A stretch of DNA of 64,000 nucleotides from Pontibacter anaerobius (GTDB lineage Bacteria; Bacteroidota; Bacteroidia; Cytophagales; Hymenobacteraceae), in assembly GCF_026241195.1 (NCBI RefSeq), contig NZ_JAPFQO010000002.1, positions 248,001 through 312,000 on the forward strand, given 5' to 3'. Below, in pieces: positions 1-8,509 of the stretch. Below the pieces are notes generated by a model, which saw nothing but the letters and a program-made list of their open reading frames with translations, was not told the DNA's origin and did no database searches. A program made the translations under genes and the position numbers. Position 1 is the first letter of the stretch. Each line of letters opens with the position of its first letter.

Positions 1-1
1 G

Positions 2-1204
2 CATGGCGAACGTTACATGCAGGGGCTTACTGTGGGCGGCGACCTGAAGTATGGCCGGGAGAAGCACTATTTCTACGGCTATGAGCCAATGCTGGAGGAG
101 AGTGTAGAAGTGGATCGCGATACCATCAAGCAAGTGTTCAACAGAATTCATGCGCAGGGGTTCTTCCATAACCACAACTCACAGTCGCCTTTCCTGTACA
201 AAACCAACGCTCGCTTCCGCTATATCAACGATGAGTATGATATGAAGGAAAGCAACTTTGCCGTTGATTTCCGCAGTGAGTATGGCATTGACGAGGTATC
301 TGCTTTTAAAGTGGATGCTGACCTGTCGATGCTGTCGCATAATGACTCTGCTGATGTAAGCCGAGGCCTGTTTAAATTGAATGCTGCTTACGAGCGTCAG
401 TTCAATGTGGTGCGCCTTACCTTAGGTGCGAAAGTGGCTTATACCGGAGATGAAGTGAACGACGCCCGCCAGATGAATGTATACCCGATGGTACGCGTTG
501 GGCTGGAACCAGTAAAAGGTAACCTATTGATATATGGTGGGATAGGGGGTGACCTTGAAAGAACTACTTTATATGAACTGACGCAGGAGAATCCGTACCT
601 TGCCCAGAACGTGCAGGTGGCTGACGTGAACAAAGGTCTTGAGGTGTATGGCGGTTTCCAGGCAAATATTGCGAACTATGTGCACCTGAACGGCCGTGTG
701 GCTTACCAGAATTTCCGCAACTTATACTTCTACAACAACTCTGCCGCAGACCCAGCTAAGTTTGAACTGCTGTATGATGATGGTGTGACGAATGTATTTA
801 ATATTTTTGGCGAGGCTTCCTTTAACTATTCGGACGAGGTGCGCCTGGGTTTAAAGGCTGATTATAATAGCTATAACATGGCCAGCTTAGAGCAGCCCTT
901 CCACCGCCCGGAGCTGATGGCGAGCGTTTACGGTACCTACAACTTCTACGACAAGATTCTCTTTAATTCAGAACTTTATTATATTGGGGATTCATTTGGC
1001 CGTATAACCCGCCCGGACGGAACCACGGAGTTGCGACAAACAGATGCAATTGTGGACCTGAACCTGAAGGCGGACTACAAGTTCACGAACAATTTTACGG
1101 TGTTCCTGATGGCCAACAATCTTTTTGGGAAAAAGTATGCGCGTTTCGTAAATTACCCGAATAAAAGTATAAACCTGATAGGAGGCGTAACCTACTCATT
1201 CTAA
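2..1204 (+). CDS. Outer-membrane beta-barrel protein, C-terminal part (TonB-dependent-receptor-like)
   Basis: The reading frame is open from base 2 at the window edge, so the first ATG (17) is probably internal and the gene is truncated on its 5' side. The visible 400 residues alternate short amphipathic strands rich in Tyr, Phe and Asn with polar turns, and end in VTYSF with a terminal Phe, as expected for a substrate of the BAM complex in the outer membrane. A segment resembling late TonB-dependent-receptor strands (NLFGKKYARF) lies near the end. No plug domain is visible because the N-terminus is missing. The next gene starts 9 bases after the stop, and an ExbB/ExbD/TonB-like set follows, which fits an energised outer-membrane system. 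The exact substrate cannot be inferred. Confidence 0.7.
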   Translation, partial: HGERYMQGLTVGGDLKYGREKHYFYGYEPMLEESVEVDRDTIKQVFNRIHAQGFFHNHNSQSPFLYKTNARFRYINDEYDMKESNFAVDFRSEYGIDEVSAFKVDADLSMLSHNDSADVSRGLFKLNAAYERQFNVVRLTLGAKVAYTGDEVNDARQMNVYPMVRVGLEPVKGNLLIYGGIGGDLERTTLYELTQENPYLAQNVQVADVNKGLEVYGGFQANIANYVHLNGRVAYQNFRNLYFYNNSAADPAKFELLYDDGVTNVFNIFGEASFNYSDEVRLGLKADYNSYNMASLEQPFHRPELMASVYGTYNFYDKILFNSELYYIGDSFGRITRPDGTTELRQTDAIVDLNLKADYKFTNNFTVFLMANNLFGKKYARFVNYPNKSINLIGGVTYSF

Positions 1205-1213
1205 ACATTGCTT

Positions 1214-2350
1214 ATGGTTGAGAAGCACATTAAGTCACTGCTGTATGATCACGACTGCGTTATCATCCCGGATTTCGGCGGGCTGATTGCGCGGTATGTG
1301 CCTGCTCGTATAAACCCGGTAAAACACACATTTTCACCGCCATCGAAGAAAATCGCCTTTAACGAGAAGCTCGTTTTGAATGATGGGTTGCTGATCAGCA
1401 CCATTGCTCATCACGATCATATAACAAAGGATGAGGCGCAGCAACGTGTGGCGGAGTTTGTGCACAACGCTAAAACCAACCTGCACGCTGAGAAGCGCTT
1501 TGAGCTTCGCGATATCGGTGTTTTCAGGTATAATGCAGAGCGCCGCCTTGTATTTGAGTATGCAGAGGCAGAAAACATGCTGGAGGCAAGCTTCGGACTG
1601 CCCGAGCTATCGGCAAGACCTGTGAAAGTAGAAGAGCCGGCTGTGCTGCGCACACTTATCAAAGAGCGCCAGCAGGAGTTGGTAGAGGAGAGGCAGCCGC
1701 TTCGCAGACGCATTAAACGAGCCTATAACGTTGCCGCCGGCCTGGCTCTTGCCGGTTTGTCAGTTTCTGCTTTTTACTTCCTGTCTTTGCAGGCTGACTA
1801 CAACCTGAGTAGCCTTAACCCGATGACGGTCTTCACCGCAGCAGGCTATACAGCACCTGCCACTGTGGAGCCAAACCGCTACACTCAGGACTATGTACCT
1901 TTTACCGAAGAAGATCGCTTAAGCTATTATGCAACTATACTTCCGGAAGCTTCGCAAAACGCTAATGAGGTAGCAAATGCATATGAGCCAAGTGGCGCAA
2001 GTGTGGCTTTAGGAGCCGCTGCAGATGATTTTGTGACTGAGGAAGTTGCAGAAGAAACAGTAGGCGCAGTAGAAGATGTAGAGCCTGAAGCGCCGGCACA
2101 TATAATTTATACGAAGGACGGACGTTCTTACATTATTTCCGGTGGCTATGCCCGCTTGGAGAATGCAGAGCAATACCGCACAACCCTGATGGAGCAGGGG
2201 CATGAAGAGGTAGATATACTATTGCCACAGCCAGGCAGCAGGTTATTCCGTGTAGCGCTGGCTGACTTCCCGACAGCAGAGGAAGCACAGGTAGCCCTGA
2301 ACACATACAGAGAGAAATTCGGAGAAACACTTTGGGTACTTAATAATTAA
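1214..2350 (+). CDS. HU-CCDC81 and SPOR domain membrane protein
   Basis: The N-terminal ~150 residues (VEKHIKSLLYDHDCVIIPDFGGL and following) match the bacterial HU-CCDC81 pair of domains typical of Bacteroidota. A membrane segment follows at about residues 168-190 (AAGLALAGLSVSAFYFLSL), then an acidic, Ala/Glu-rich linker. A SPOR-type domain (about residues 300-378) closes the protein. SPOR domains bind denuded peptidoglycan at division sites, so the protein probably links a cytoplasmic HU-like domain to the cell wall. The ATG at 1214 is preferred over an in-frame TTG at 1208 that lies only three bases after the preceding stop. It is followed one base later by the ExbB-like gene, so they are probably one operon. 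The role is inferred from domains only. Confidence 0.85.
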   Translation: MVEKHIKSLLYDHDCVIIPDFGGLIARYVPARINPVKHTFSPPSKKIAFNEKLVLNDGLLISTIAHHDHITKDEAQQRVAEFVHNAKTNLHAEKRFELRDIGVFRYNAERRLVFEYAEAENMLEASFGLPELSARPVKVEEPAVLRTLIKERQQELVEERQPLRRRIKRAYNVAAGLALAGLSVSAFYFLSLQADYNLSSLNPMTVFTAAGYTAPATVEPNRYTQDYVPFTEEDRLSYYATILPEASQNANEVANAYEPSGASVALGAAADDFVTEEVAEETVGAVEDVEPEAPAHIIYTKDGRSYIISGGYARLENAEQYRTTLMEQGHEEVDILLPQPGSRLFRVALADFPTAEEAQVALNTYREKFGETLWVLNN

Positions 2351-2351
2351 C

Positions 2352-3062
2352 ATGACATCACTCTTATTACAAATCACGACCTCGGCAACCGCCGACACTA
2401 CCGCAGCATTGGCAGAGGGGACTGAAGCAGCTGCAGAAACATCCGTTTCGCTATTAGATTTGGCCATGAATGGTGGGTGGGCCATGATCCCGCTCTTACT
2501 CCTGTCTTTGGCAGGCATCTATATTTTTGTGGAGCGCTACCTGACTCTGAAGAAAGCAGCAAAGAACCCGGAAGGCTTCAACGACCGCATCAAGAGCATG
2601 GTATTGGCCGGAGATATTAATGGAGCCCGTATGATGTGCGCTCAGGCTAACACGCCGGTATCGCGCATGATTTCGAAAGGTGTTTCTCGTATCGGCCATC
2701 CGTTAAAGAACATTGAGACCTCTATTGAGAACCAGGGCAAGATCGAGATCAGCAAACTGGAGAAGAACCTTGCTGCTCTTGCAACGATTGCGGGTGCAGC
2801 TCCTATGCTGGGCTTCCTGGGTACAGTTACAGGTATGATTGCCGCCTTTATCGCCATTGCGCAGGCAGAAGGATCTGTTAGCCCTAAACTGCTTTCCAGC
2901 GGTATCTACCAGGCCATGGTAACAACGGCAACAGGTCTGATAATCGGTCTTCCGGCCTATGTAGGCTATAACTACCTGGTATCGAAAATCGACAGCATTG
3001 TGCATTCTATGGAGTACTCCTCTATAGAGTTCCTTGATCTACTACAAGAACCACAGCTTTAA
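2352..3062 (+). CDS. exbB: MotA/TolQ/ExbB proton channel family protein
   Basis: A 236-residue inner-membrane protein. An N-terminal Ala/Thr-rich segment is followed by TM1 (about residues 40-62, AMIPLLLLSLAGIYIFVERY), a cytoplasmic domain, and the paired TM2/TM3 of the family (AAPMLGFLGTVTGMIAAF and AMVTTATGLIIGLPAYVGYN). The GFLGTVTGMI and TTATGL signatures are characteristic of ExbB/TolQ/MotA. With ExbD it forms the proton-driven motor that energises TonB or Tol. ExbD starts two bases after its stop and a TonB-like protein follows, so all three are probably co-transcribed. Whether the set works as TonB-ExbBD or Tol-Pal cannot be settled, as no pal or tolB is nearby. Confidence 0.95.
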   Translation: MTSLLLQITTSATADTTAALAEGTEAAAETSVSLLDLAMNGGWAMIPLLLLSLAGIYIFVERYLTLKKAAKNPEGFNDRIKSMVLAGDINGARMMCAQANTPVSRMISKGVSRIGHPLKNIETSIENQGKIEISKLEKNLAALATIAGAAPMLGFLGTVTGMIAAFIAIAQAEGSVSPKLLSSGIYQAMVTTATGLIIGLPAYVGYNYLVSKIDSIVHSMEYSSIEFLDLLQEPQL

Positions 3063-3064
3063 GA

Positions 3065-3466
3065 ATGAATTTCCGCTCAAAAAACAGGATCAACGCAGAG
3101 TTCAGCATGTCGTCTATGACCGACATCATCTTCCTGTTGCTGGTGTTTTTCATGCTGACGTCCAATTTCGTTACGCCTTCGGGCTTACCGGTTAGCTTGC
3201 CTAGCAGTAAGACGTCCGATATTGTGATGCAGAAGATCAGCGTGACTATAACAGACGACCTGAAGTATTACCTGAATGAAAAGCCAATTGCGCTGGAGGA
3301 TATTGAGCCACAGCTAACCGCCCTGCTACAGCAGACGGGAACAGAGCAGGGGGCTGTGGTGTTGCATGTAGACAAAAGTGTACCGGTAGAGCATCTGGTT
3401 AAGGTGGCTGGTATCGCTAAAAACCTGAATGCAAGTGTAACACTGGCCACGGTGCCAACAGAATAA
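3065..3466 (+). CDS. exbD: ExbD/TolR family biopolymer transport protein
   Basis: A 133-residue protein with one N-terminal membrane helix (about residues 18-38). The segment SSMTDIIFLLLVFFMLTSNF carries the conserved Asp (MTDIIF) that binds protons in ExbD/TolR. The periplasmic remainder includes the VLHVDKSVPVEHLV stretch common to ExbD periplasmic domains. Length matches the family. The gene begins two bases after exbB and ends 11 bases before the TonB-like gene, so a single operon is likely. It is the stator partner that transmits the proton motive force to the TonB-like protein. Confidence 0.95.
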   Translation: MNFRSKNRINAEFSMSSMTDIIFLLLVFFMLTSNFVTPSGLPVSLPSSKTSDIVMQKISVTITDDLKYYLNEKPIALEDIEPQLTALLQQTGTEQGAVVLHVDKSVPVEHLVKVAGIAKNLNASVTLATVPTE

Positions 3467-3477
3467 GAAGCTATACT

Positions 3478-4404
3478 ATGGCAGTTGCCCTCACGAAGGA
3501 AGAAGAAAAGAATAAACGCGTTGCCGCTGGTGTCAGCATTACGGTACATGTGCTTATACTGCTTTTCCTGATTTACATGCTGGCATGGCGGGCTCCGGAT
3601 CCTCCGGCACCTGAAATGGGTATTGAGCTTAATTTTGGTATGGATGAAGTGGGTAGCGGCGATGTGCAAACAAAAGCCACTCCGAATGAATCCAAGAACG
3701 TGGAGGATAGCAAGCCTGCACCTACCCAGCCAGATCCTGAGCCTGAACCGCAGCCAGACCCTACACCGCAGCCAACTCCACCGGCTCAGCCAGTTGAGAC
3801 GCCTAAAGTAACCACTACTACTGCACCTGAGCCTGTTTCTGTTAAGGAAGAGGTAAAGCCGGTGCCTAAGCCTCAGCCTAAAAAGGAGGAAGTTAAAAAA
3901 CCTGAACCTACACCACAGCCACCCAAAGAGGAAGTGGTGAAAAAGGAGCCTGAGAAACCCAAGTCGCTTTACCCGGGCCAGCCGACGAATAGCACGGGTA
4001 CTGGCAAAAACGGTTCGTCTGATGCCGCTACAGGCAACAACAACGGTGACGACACTGGCAAGGTAGGTGATAAAGGTGATCCGGCTGGTGACGTAAACGC
4101 GAAAGCCCTTTACGGCAAGGCTGGCGGTGGAGCCGGCGGTTCCCTGAACATGCCTGGCTGGCGATATGACATTGAGCCGAAGCGTGACCCTTACAGCAAT
4201 GAAACCGGTATCATCCGTTTCAGGATTAAGATTGACGCAGATGGCAACCTTATAAATGTAGAGCGTGTCGAGAGTACAGTTTCACCGCAGGTGGAGAAGT
4301 GGTACAGAGATCAGCTTTATAAAACGACCTTTAGCCGAACAGGAACCGGTTCTACAACAGTTAATTACACAGGGGAAGTAACATTCAGAATTACGTCCCG
4401 CTAA
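3478..4404 (+). CDS. TonB/TolA-like energy transducer with proline-rich linker
   Basis: A 308-residue protein with a short cytoplasmic N-terminus, one membrane helix (about residues 17-38, GVSITVHVLILLFLIYML), a long Pro/Glu/Lys/Gln-rich periplasmic spacer (about residues 65-165) with repeated PEP and PQP units, a Gly/Asn-rich hinge, and a C-terminal domain of about 90 residues. The C-terminal pattern (IIRFRIKIDADGNLINVERV) resembles TonB/TolA C-domains, in which a strand-turn-strand contains DADGNL. Placement directly after exbB-exbD supports the assignment as the energy transducer that spans the periplasm. No binding partner can be assigned from sequence alone. folC follows after 14 bases. 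Confidence 0.85.
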   Translation: MAVALTKEEEKNKRVAAGVSITVHVLILLFLIYMLAWRAPDPPAPEMGIELNFGMDEVGSGDVQTKATPNESKNVEDSKPAPTQPDPEPEPQPDPTPQPTPPAQPVETPKVTTTTAPEPVSVKEEVKPVPKPQPKKEEVKKPEPTPQPPKEEVVKKEPEKPKSLYPGQPTNSTGTGKNGSSDAATGNNNGDDTGKVGDKGDPAGDVNAKALYGKAGGGAGGSLNMPGWRYDIEPKRDPYSNETGIIRFRIKIDADGNLINVERVESTVSPQVEKWYRDQLYKTTFSRTGTGSTTVNYTGEVTFRITSR

Positions 4405-4418
4405 TTATTTTTCTTTTG

Positions 4419-5714
4419 ATGACTTATCAAGAGTGTCTTGATTACTTATACCAGCAATTGCCGATGTACCAACGCATCGGCAATGCTGCTTTTAAGAAGA
4501 GCCTCGACAACATTATAGCCCTTTGCAATGCCCTTGGGCAGCCGCAGCATCAATTCAAGAGTATACATGTGGCAGGCACCAACGGCAAGGGCAGTAGCTC
4601 ACATATGTTGGCGGCAGTGCTGCAGGAGGCCGGCTATAAAACAGGGCTTTATACTTCGCCGCACCTCAAATCCTTCACTGAGCGCATACGGGTAAACGGG
4701 CAGGAGCTTCCGGAAGATTACCTGGTATACTTTGTGGAGCAGCACAGGCAGCTGTTTGAAAGTATAAAACCTTCGTTTTTCGAGATGACGGTTGCCCTGG
4801 CCTTTAAGTACTTTGCCGAGCAACAGGTGGATGTGGGTGTCATTGAAGTTGGCTTGGGAGGCCGCCTTGATTCCACGAACATCATTACACCGGAAGTATC
4901 GCTCATCACCAACATTGGCTATGACCATCAAAGCATGCTGGGCGATACGATCGGCGAAATAGCTGCAGAGAAAGCTGGCATTATTAAGACAAACGTGCCC
5001 GCCGTTATCAGCACACGACAGCCGGAGGCGGAGGAGGTTTTTATGGCGAAGGCAGCAGAGGTAGGGGCAAGTTTATACTTTGCTCCGGATCATTTCAGGC
5101 TAGAGCATACAGTAGCTGATTTGCAACGACAGGTTTTCCAGGTGTACCGTGACGAGAAATTATACTTGCAGGGGCTTGAACTGGATTTGGTAGGTGTGTA
5201 CCAGCAGTATAACCTGCCGGGCGTTCTACAGGCTCTGGCTGTATTGCAGGAGCAGAAAGGCTTTATAATTCCTGAAGGGGCTTTACGCAAAGGCCTGGCC
5301 AACGCCAAAAGTATAACCGGACTGAAAGGGCGCTGGCAAGTACTGCAACAACAGCCCCTGACCATTTGTGATACAGGCCATAATGAAGACGGGGTTAAAC
5401 AGGTGCTGCAAGGGCTGGAGAGGCTGCAGCCCAAACAGGTCCACTTCGTGTTCGGGGCGGTAAACGACAAAGACGTAACAAAGATTCTGGAGTTACTGCC
5501 AAAGTACTATACCTACTATTTCTGCCAGGCCAATATTCCGCGTGCGCTTCCGGTGCAGGAACTGTTACAGAAGGCTGCCTCTGCGGGCTTGCAGGGAAAA
5601 GGGTATAGAACAGTGGCAGACGCCATAGCGGCGGCAAAGGCAAATGCTGCACCCGATGAGGTTATTTTTATTGGAGGTAGTACCTTTGTAGTTGCAGAGA
5701 TTGATGAATTATAA
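4419..5714 (+). CDS. folC: Bifunctional folylpolyglutamate synthase / dihydrofolate synthase
   Basis: A Mur-ligase-family enzyme that adds glutamate to dihydropteroate and to folates in the cytoplasm. The ATP-binding P-loop is AGTNGKGSSS at about residues 52-61 (family consensus GTNGKGS). The segment GVIEVGLGGRLDSTN is the conserved FolC motif with the Mg-binding Glu. Further family motifs are GYDHQSMLGDTIGEIAAEKAGI and the C-terminal ligase-domain HNEDG. The 431-residue length is normal. The ATG at 4419 is chosen over an in-frame TTG immediately before it (4416). trmB starts two bases after the stop, so the two are probably co-transcribed. Confidence 0.97.
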   Translation: MTYQECLDYLYQQLPMYQRIGNAAFKKSLDNIIALCNALGQPQHQFKSIHVAGTNGKGSSSHMLAAVLQEAGYKTGLYTSPHLKSFTERIRVNGQELPEDYLVYFVEQHRQLFESIKPSFFEMTVALAFKYFAEQQVDVGVIEVGLGGRLDSTNIITPEVSLITNIGYDHQSMLGDTIGEIAAEKAGIIKTNVPAVISTRQPEAEEVFMAKAAEVGASLYFAPDHFRLEHTVADLQRQVFQVYRDEKLYLQGLELDLVGVYQQYNLPGVLQALAVLQEQKGFIIPEGALRKGLANAKSITGLKGRWQVLQQQPLTICDTGHNEDGVKQVLQGLERLQPKQVHFVFGAVNDKDVTKILELLPKYYTYYFCQANIPRALPVQELLQKAASAGLQGKGYRTVADAIAAAKANAAPDEVIFIGGSTFVVAEIDEL

Positions 5715-5716
5715 GC

Positions 5717-6373
5717 ATGGGAAGATCTAAATTAGCAAAATTTGCCGCTATAGCAGAGCGGGAGAATGTAATTGAGCCAGGTGATGAGCTTTATGGCCAG
5801 CTTGTTGGGAAGTGGCGCGAGCAGCACTTTGAGAATAATAACCCCTTGGTTCTGGAAGTTGGCTGCGGCCGTGGCGAGTACACGATTGGTATGGCGCGCC
5901 TGTTTCCCGAGAAAAACTTTATCGGCTCGGATATAAAAGGGGCAAGACTCTGGAAAGGAAGCACACTGGCGGAAGAGGAGGGGATGGACAATGTGACCTT
6001 CCTGAGGACTTTTATCGAGAATATTTCAGAGAATTTTGCGGAGAACGAGGTCGATGAAATCTGGATTACTTTCCCGGACCCGCGCCCGCGCGACCGTGAC
6101 ATTAAACGTCGCCTTACCTCTCCTCGCTTCCTGGATTTGTATGAGCGTATCGTAAAACCCGGGGGTATAATACACCTGAAAACCGATAATGGCCCTCTCT
6201 ATGAGTATACCGTAGAAGTGCTGCAGGAGCGTCAGGTGAAAGACCTGATCTATACTTCTGACCTATATAACTCAGACCTGCAGGAGCATACGATGGGTAT
6301 TTATACGACCTATGAGAAACGCTACCTGGCGGAGGGTGTGCCGATTAAATACCTACAGTATAAGGTGAAATAA
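5717..6373 (+). CDS. trmB: tRNA (guanine-N7-)-methyltransferase
   Basis: TrmB methylates G46 in the variable loop of tRNA using S-adenosylmethionine. The SAM-binding motif is LVLEVGCGRGEYTIGMA (about residues 44-60), followed by the acidic residue motif GSDIKGA. The family signature FPDP appears as ITFPDPRPRDRDIKRRLT, followed by the conserved LKTDN motif. Length (218) is typical. It begins two bases after folC and is closed by a strong bidirectional terminator about 55 bases downstream, which marks the end of this operon. Confidence 0.97.
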   Translation: MGRSKLAKFAAIAERENVIEPGDELYGQLVGKWREQHFENNNPLVLEVGCGRGEYTIGMARLFPEKNFIGSDIKGARLWKGSTLAEEEGMDNVTFLRTFIENISENFAENEVDEIWITFPDPRPRDRDIKRRLTSPRFLDLYERIVKPGGIIHLKTDNGPLYEYTVEVLQERQVKDLIYTSDLYNSDLQEHTMGIYTTYEKRYLAEGVPIKYLQYKVK

Positions 6374-6427
6374 AATAATTGGAGAGTTGGGTAATAATAA
6401 AATTACCTGATTTGATTTAACTTCAAT

Positions 6428-6470
6428 AAAAAGGCCTGCTGAATTTATACTTCAGCAGGCCTTTTTATTT
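6428..6470 (+). terminator. Bidirectional intrinsic terminator
   Basis: A 16-bp perfect stem (6428-6443 with 6451-6466) with a 7-base loop, an A tract on the left and a T tract on the right. It therefore works in both directions, for trmB on the plus strand and the TrpF-like gene on the minus strand. The loop and right stem contain TTTATACTT, one of the many copies of the over-represented heptamer. Confidence 0.9.
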
Positions 6471-6528
6471 TTCTTTTTAGAGAGGCCATACTTCATCCAC
6501 AGGTGTTTTCCTCACTAAAACTAAGCTT

Positions 6529-7152
6529 TTACGCTTCCTCTATCTCTTCAAATATTTCGGCCAGCTCATCAAAATCCTTCAGGCCTGGTTTTATTTCGTG
6601 GCCACCTGTGAGCCCGATACCTGTTGGTTTGATGCTTTTCAGTACAGCGTTGATGTTGTTTTTATCAATTCCGAATCCGATATAAACCTTGAAGTTCTTC
6701 GCTATGGCAGCCAGAAAACGTGAGTTGGTTTCATCTATCGTATCAAAATCATCGGAGAAAATTATGAATGAATGTACTACCGTGCTGTAAAGCTCCATCA
6801 TCTCCAGCAGTTCGCTCTCCACGGTATCTTTGTTGATGAAGACTTTCTGAATCACCGGCTTGTTGATCTCCTCTATTTCATCGATAAGGTAAGGCACGTC
6901 CAATTGAATGTAGTCCAGGCCAAACTCCTCGGCCATCTCGTTGATGACGTCGGGTCTGGCACGCAGGAACTCACCGGCCAGTTGCACGCCGGCAACCCAG
7001 CCGGTTATTTCTTTCAGCGCTTGAGGCTGTACACGCTCCGGATCATCCAGCTTTAGATTAAAACCGATTATATCTACACCCATGCCAGCGCAATAGCGCG
7101 CATCGCTCAAGTTGTTTATTCCGTTCACTATCACAGAGGTACGTAGGCCCAT
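6529..7152 (-). CDS. Phosphoribosylanthranilate isomerase-like (TrpF paralogue, probably not isomerase)
   Basis: A 207-residue protein whose layout follows the TrpF beta/alpha barrel: an N-terminal strand, GINNLSDARYCAGMGVDIIGF (compare canonical GMRDPENIR...DYMGFIF), a central IQLDV where TrpF has VQLHG, and a C-terminal IGFGIDKNNI then GIGLTGG where TrpF has LSGGINLENI and IDVNSG. The catalytic Cys of the KVCG motif, present in the true TrpF at 30857-31480, is replaced here (IVNG, Asn at residue 10), and the region of the catalytic Asp is not conserved. Fold assignment is by visible pattern; loss of isomerase activity is inference. It stands alone, convergent with trmB and divergent from mnmA. 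Database annotation may still call it TrpF. Confidence 0.6.
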   Translation of the reverse strand: MGLRTSVIVNGINNLSDARYCAGMGVDIIGFNLKLDDPERVQPQALKEITGWVAGVQLAGEFLRARPDVINEMAEEFGLDYIQLDVPYLIDEIEEINKPVIQKVFINKDTVESELLEMMELYSTVVHSFIIFSDDFDTIDETNSRFLAAIAKNFKVYIGFGIDKNNINAVLKSIKPTGIGLTGGHEIKPGLKDFDELAEIFEEIEEA

Positions 7153-7327
7153 AGTAATTATTACTTTATGTTTTGATCAGTTTTTATACACACTTTTCTG
7201 TAGCCCAAAGTAAAAGCGATTTTACTTCTAAGCCAAATTTTTGCCTTTTTTCCGGCTCATTTATACATTAAACGCAGGAGAGGGGTATAAATTAGAACCT
7301 GAAACTTTATAACTGTGTTGTTGTTGC

Positions 7328-7335
7328 TATATTTG
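7328..7335 (+). promoter_or_regulatory. Candidate Bacteroidota -7 box for mnmA
   Basis: TATATTTG matches the Bacteroidota sigma-ABfr -7 consensus TAnnTTTG and lies 46 bases before the mnmA start. The expected -33 TTG is degenerate (TTT at the right spacing), so this is only a candidate. Confidence 0.4.
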
Positions 7336-7381
7336 TATCAATTATCGAATATTTTTAAATCGACATACACTTTTTATATAG

Positions 7382-8509
7382 ATGAGTACAAAAGGAAGGG
7401 TATTGGTGGCAATGAGCGGGGGCATCGATAGTTCGGTGGCAGCCGTTATGCTTCATGAGCAGGGTTACGAGGTAGTGGGGATGACCATGAAAACCTGGGA
7501 TTATGCCTCCAGTGGTGCCAGCAAGAAAGAGACTGGCTGCTGCTCGCTCGACTCTATTAACGATGCCCGTAACATTGCCGTTCAACTTGGTTTCCCACAT
7601 TATATTATAGATATCCGTGAAGAGTTTGGTGATTTCGTGATTAACCATTTTACGGATGAGTACCTGGCAGGCCGCACGCCAAACCCTTGCGTGCTGTGTA
7701 ACACTCACATTAAATGGGATGCTCTGTTGCGTCGTGCAGACCAGTTGGGCTGTGATTTCATTGCCACTGGGCACTATGCCAACTTACGCCATGAAAACGG
7801 CCGCTATGTGATCTCTAAAGGTCTGGATGAGATTAAAGATCAGTCTTACGCGCTGTGGGGAATATCTCAGGAGAGCCTGAGCCGTACGATTTTCCCGTTG
7901 GGCGGTCTGCACAAGACTGAGATCAGGGAGATGGCACGCGAGCGCGGTTTCACTGAACTGGTAAATAAGCCAGAGTCTTACGAGATCTGTTTTATACCTG
8001 ACAACGATTACCGGGGTTTTCTAAAGCGCCGTGTGGAGGGGCTGGAAGAGCGCGTAGCTGGCGGCGAGTTTGTGCTGGAAGACGGTACCGTGGTTGGCAA
8101 GCATGAGGGCTATCCGTTTTATACTATTGGCCAACGTAAGGGTTTAGGCGTAGCTTTAGGCTTCCCCGCTTATGTTACACGTATCGAGAAAGATAACAAC
8201 CGTGTGGTATTGGGAAACTATGATGAGCTAGCGAAAAATGCCATGACGGTAGGCAAACTCAATATGTCAAAGTACGAGAACCTGATTGGTCAGCCTATCC
8301 CCACCATCACCAAAGTAAGGTATAACGATGGCGGCACCGAGGCGATTATCGAGCAGGAAGGCGATAAGATGAAGGTTCATTTCCTGAGCGGGGTGCATGC
8401 CATAGCGCCGGGACAGGCTGCTGTTTTCTACGAAGGAGACGATGTTGTTGGTGGTGGCTGGATTGAGTCTAACTATAACTCTGAGTATAACCTGAACGTG
8501 TTGCAATAA
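7382..8509 (+). CDS. mnmA: tRNA-specific 2-thiouridylase MnmA
   Basis: MnmA inserts sulfur at position 2 of the wobble uridine in tRNAs for Lys, Glu and Gln, using ATP and a persulfide. The PP-loop is MSGGIDSSVA (residues 11-20). The two catalytic cysteines are visible: Cys106 in NPCVLCN and Cys203 in YEICFIPD. Other family motifs include ATGHYA and DQSYALWG, which precedes the tRNA-binding linker, and GQRKGLG. Length (375) is usual. The stop codon overlaps the ATG of the following lipoprotein gene (TAATG), implying translational coupling. Confidence 0.97.
   Translation: MSTKGRVLVAMSGGIDSSVAAVMLHEQGYEVVGMTMKTWDYASSGASKKETGCCSLDSINDARNIAVQLGFPHYIIDIREEFGDFVINHFTDEYLAGRTPNPCVLCNTHIKWDALLRRADQLGCDFIATGHYANLRHENGRYVISKGLDEIKDQSYALWGISQESLSRTIFPLGGLHKTEIREMARERGFTELVNKPESYEICFIPDNDYRGFLKRRVEGLEERVAGGEFVLEDGTVVGKHEGYPFYTIGQRKGLGVALGFPAYVTRIEKDNNRVVLGNYDELAKNAMTVGKLNMSKYENLIGQPIPTITKVRYNDGGTEAIIEQEGDKMKVHFLSGVHAIAPGQAAVFYEGDDVVGGGWIESNYNSEYNLNVLQ

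Noticed and set aside
1208..1213. Alternative TTG start for the HU/SPOR gene and similar TTG starts for folC, trpF, accA and the DUF481 gene
   Set aside because: In each case an ATG lies close downstream, gives the normal family N-terminus, and the TTG adds only non-conserved residues. The Wzc-like gene is the exception, where TTG is kept.
7355..7774. Minus-strand ORF of 139 codons antisense to mnmA
   Set aside because: It lies in the shadow of a certain gene with intact catalytic motifs and has no domain-like composition of its own.
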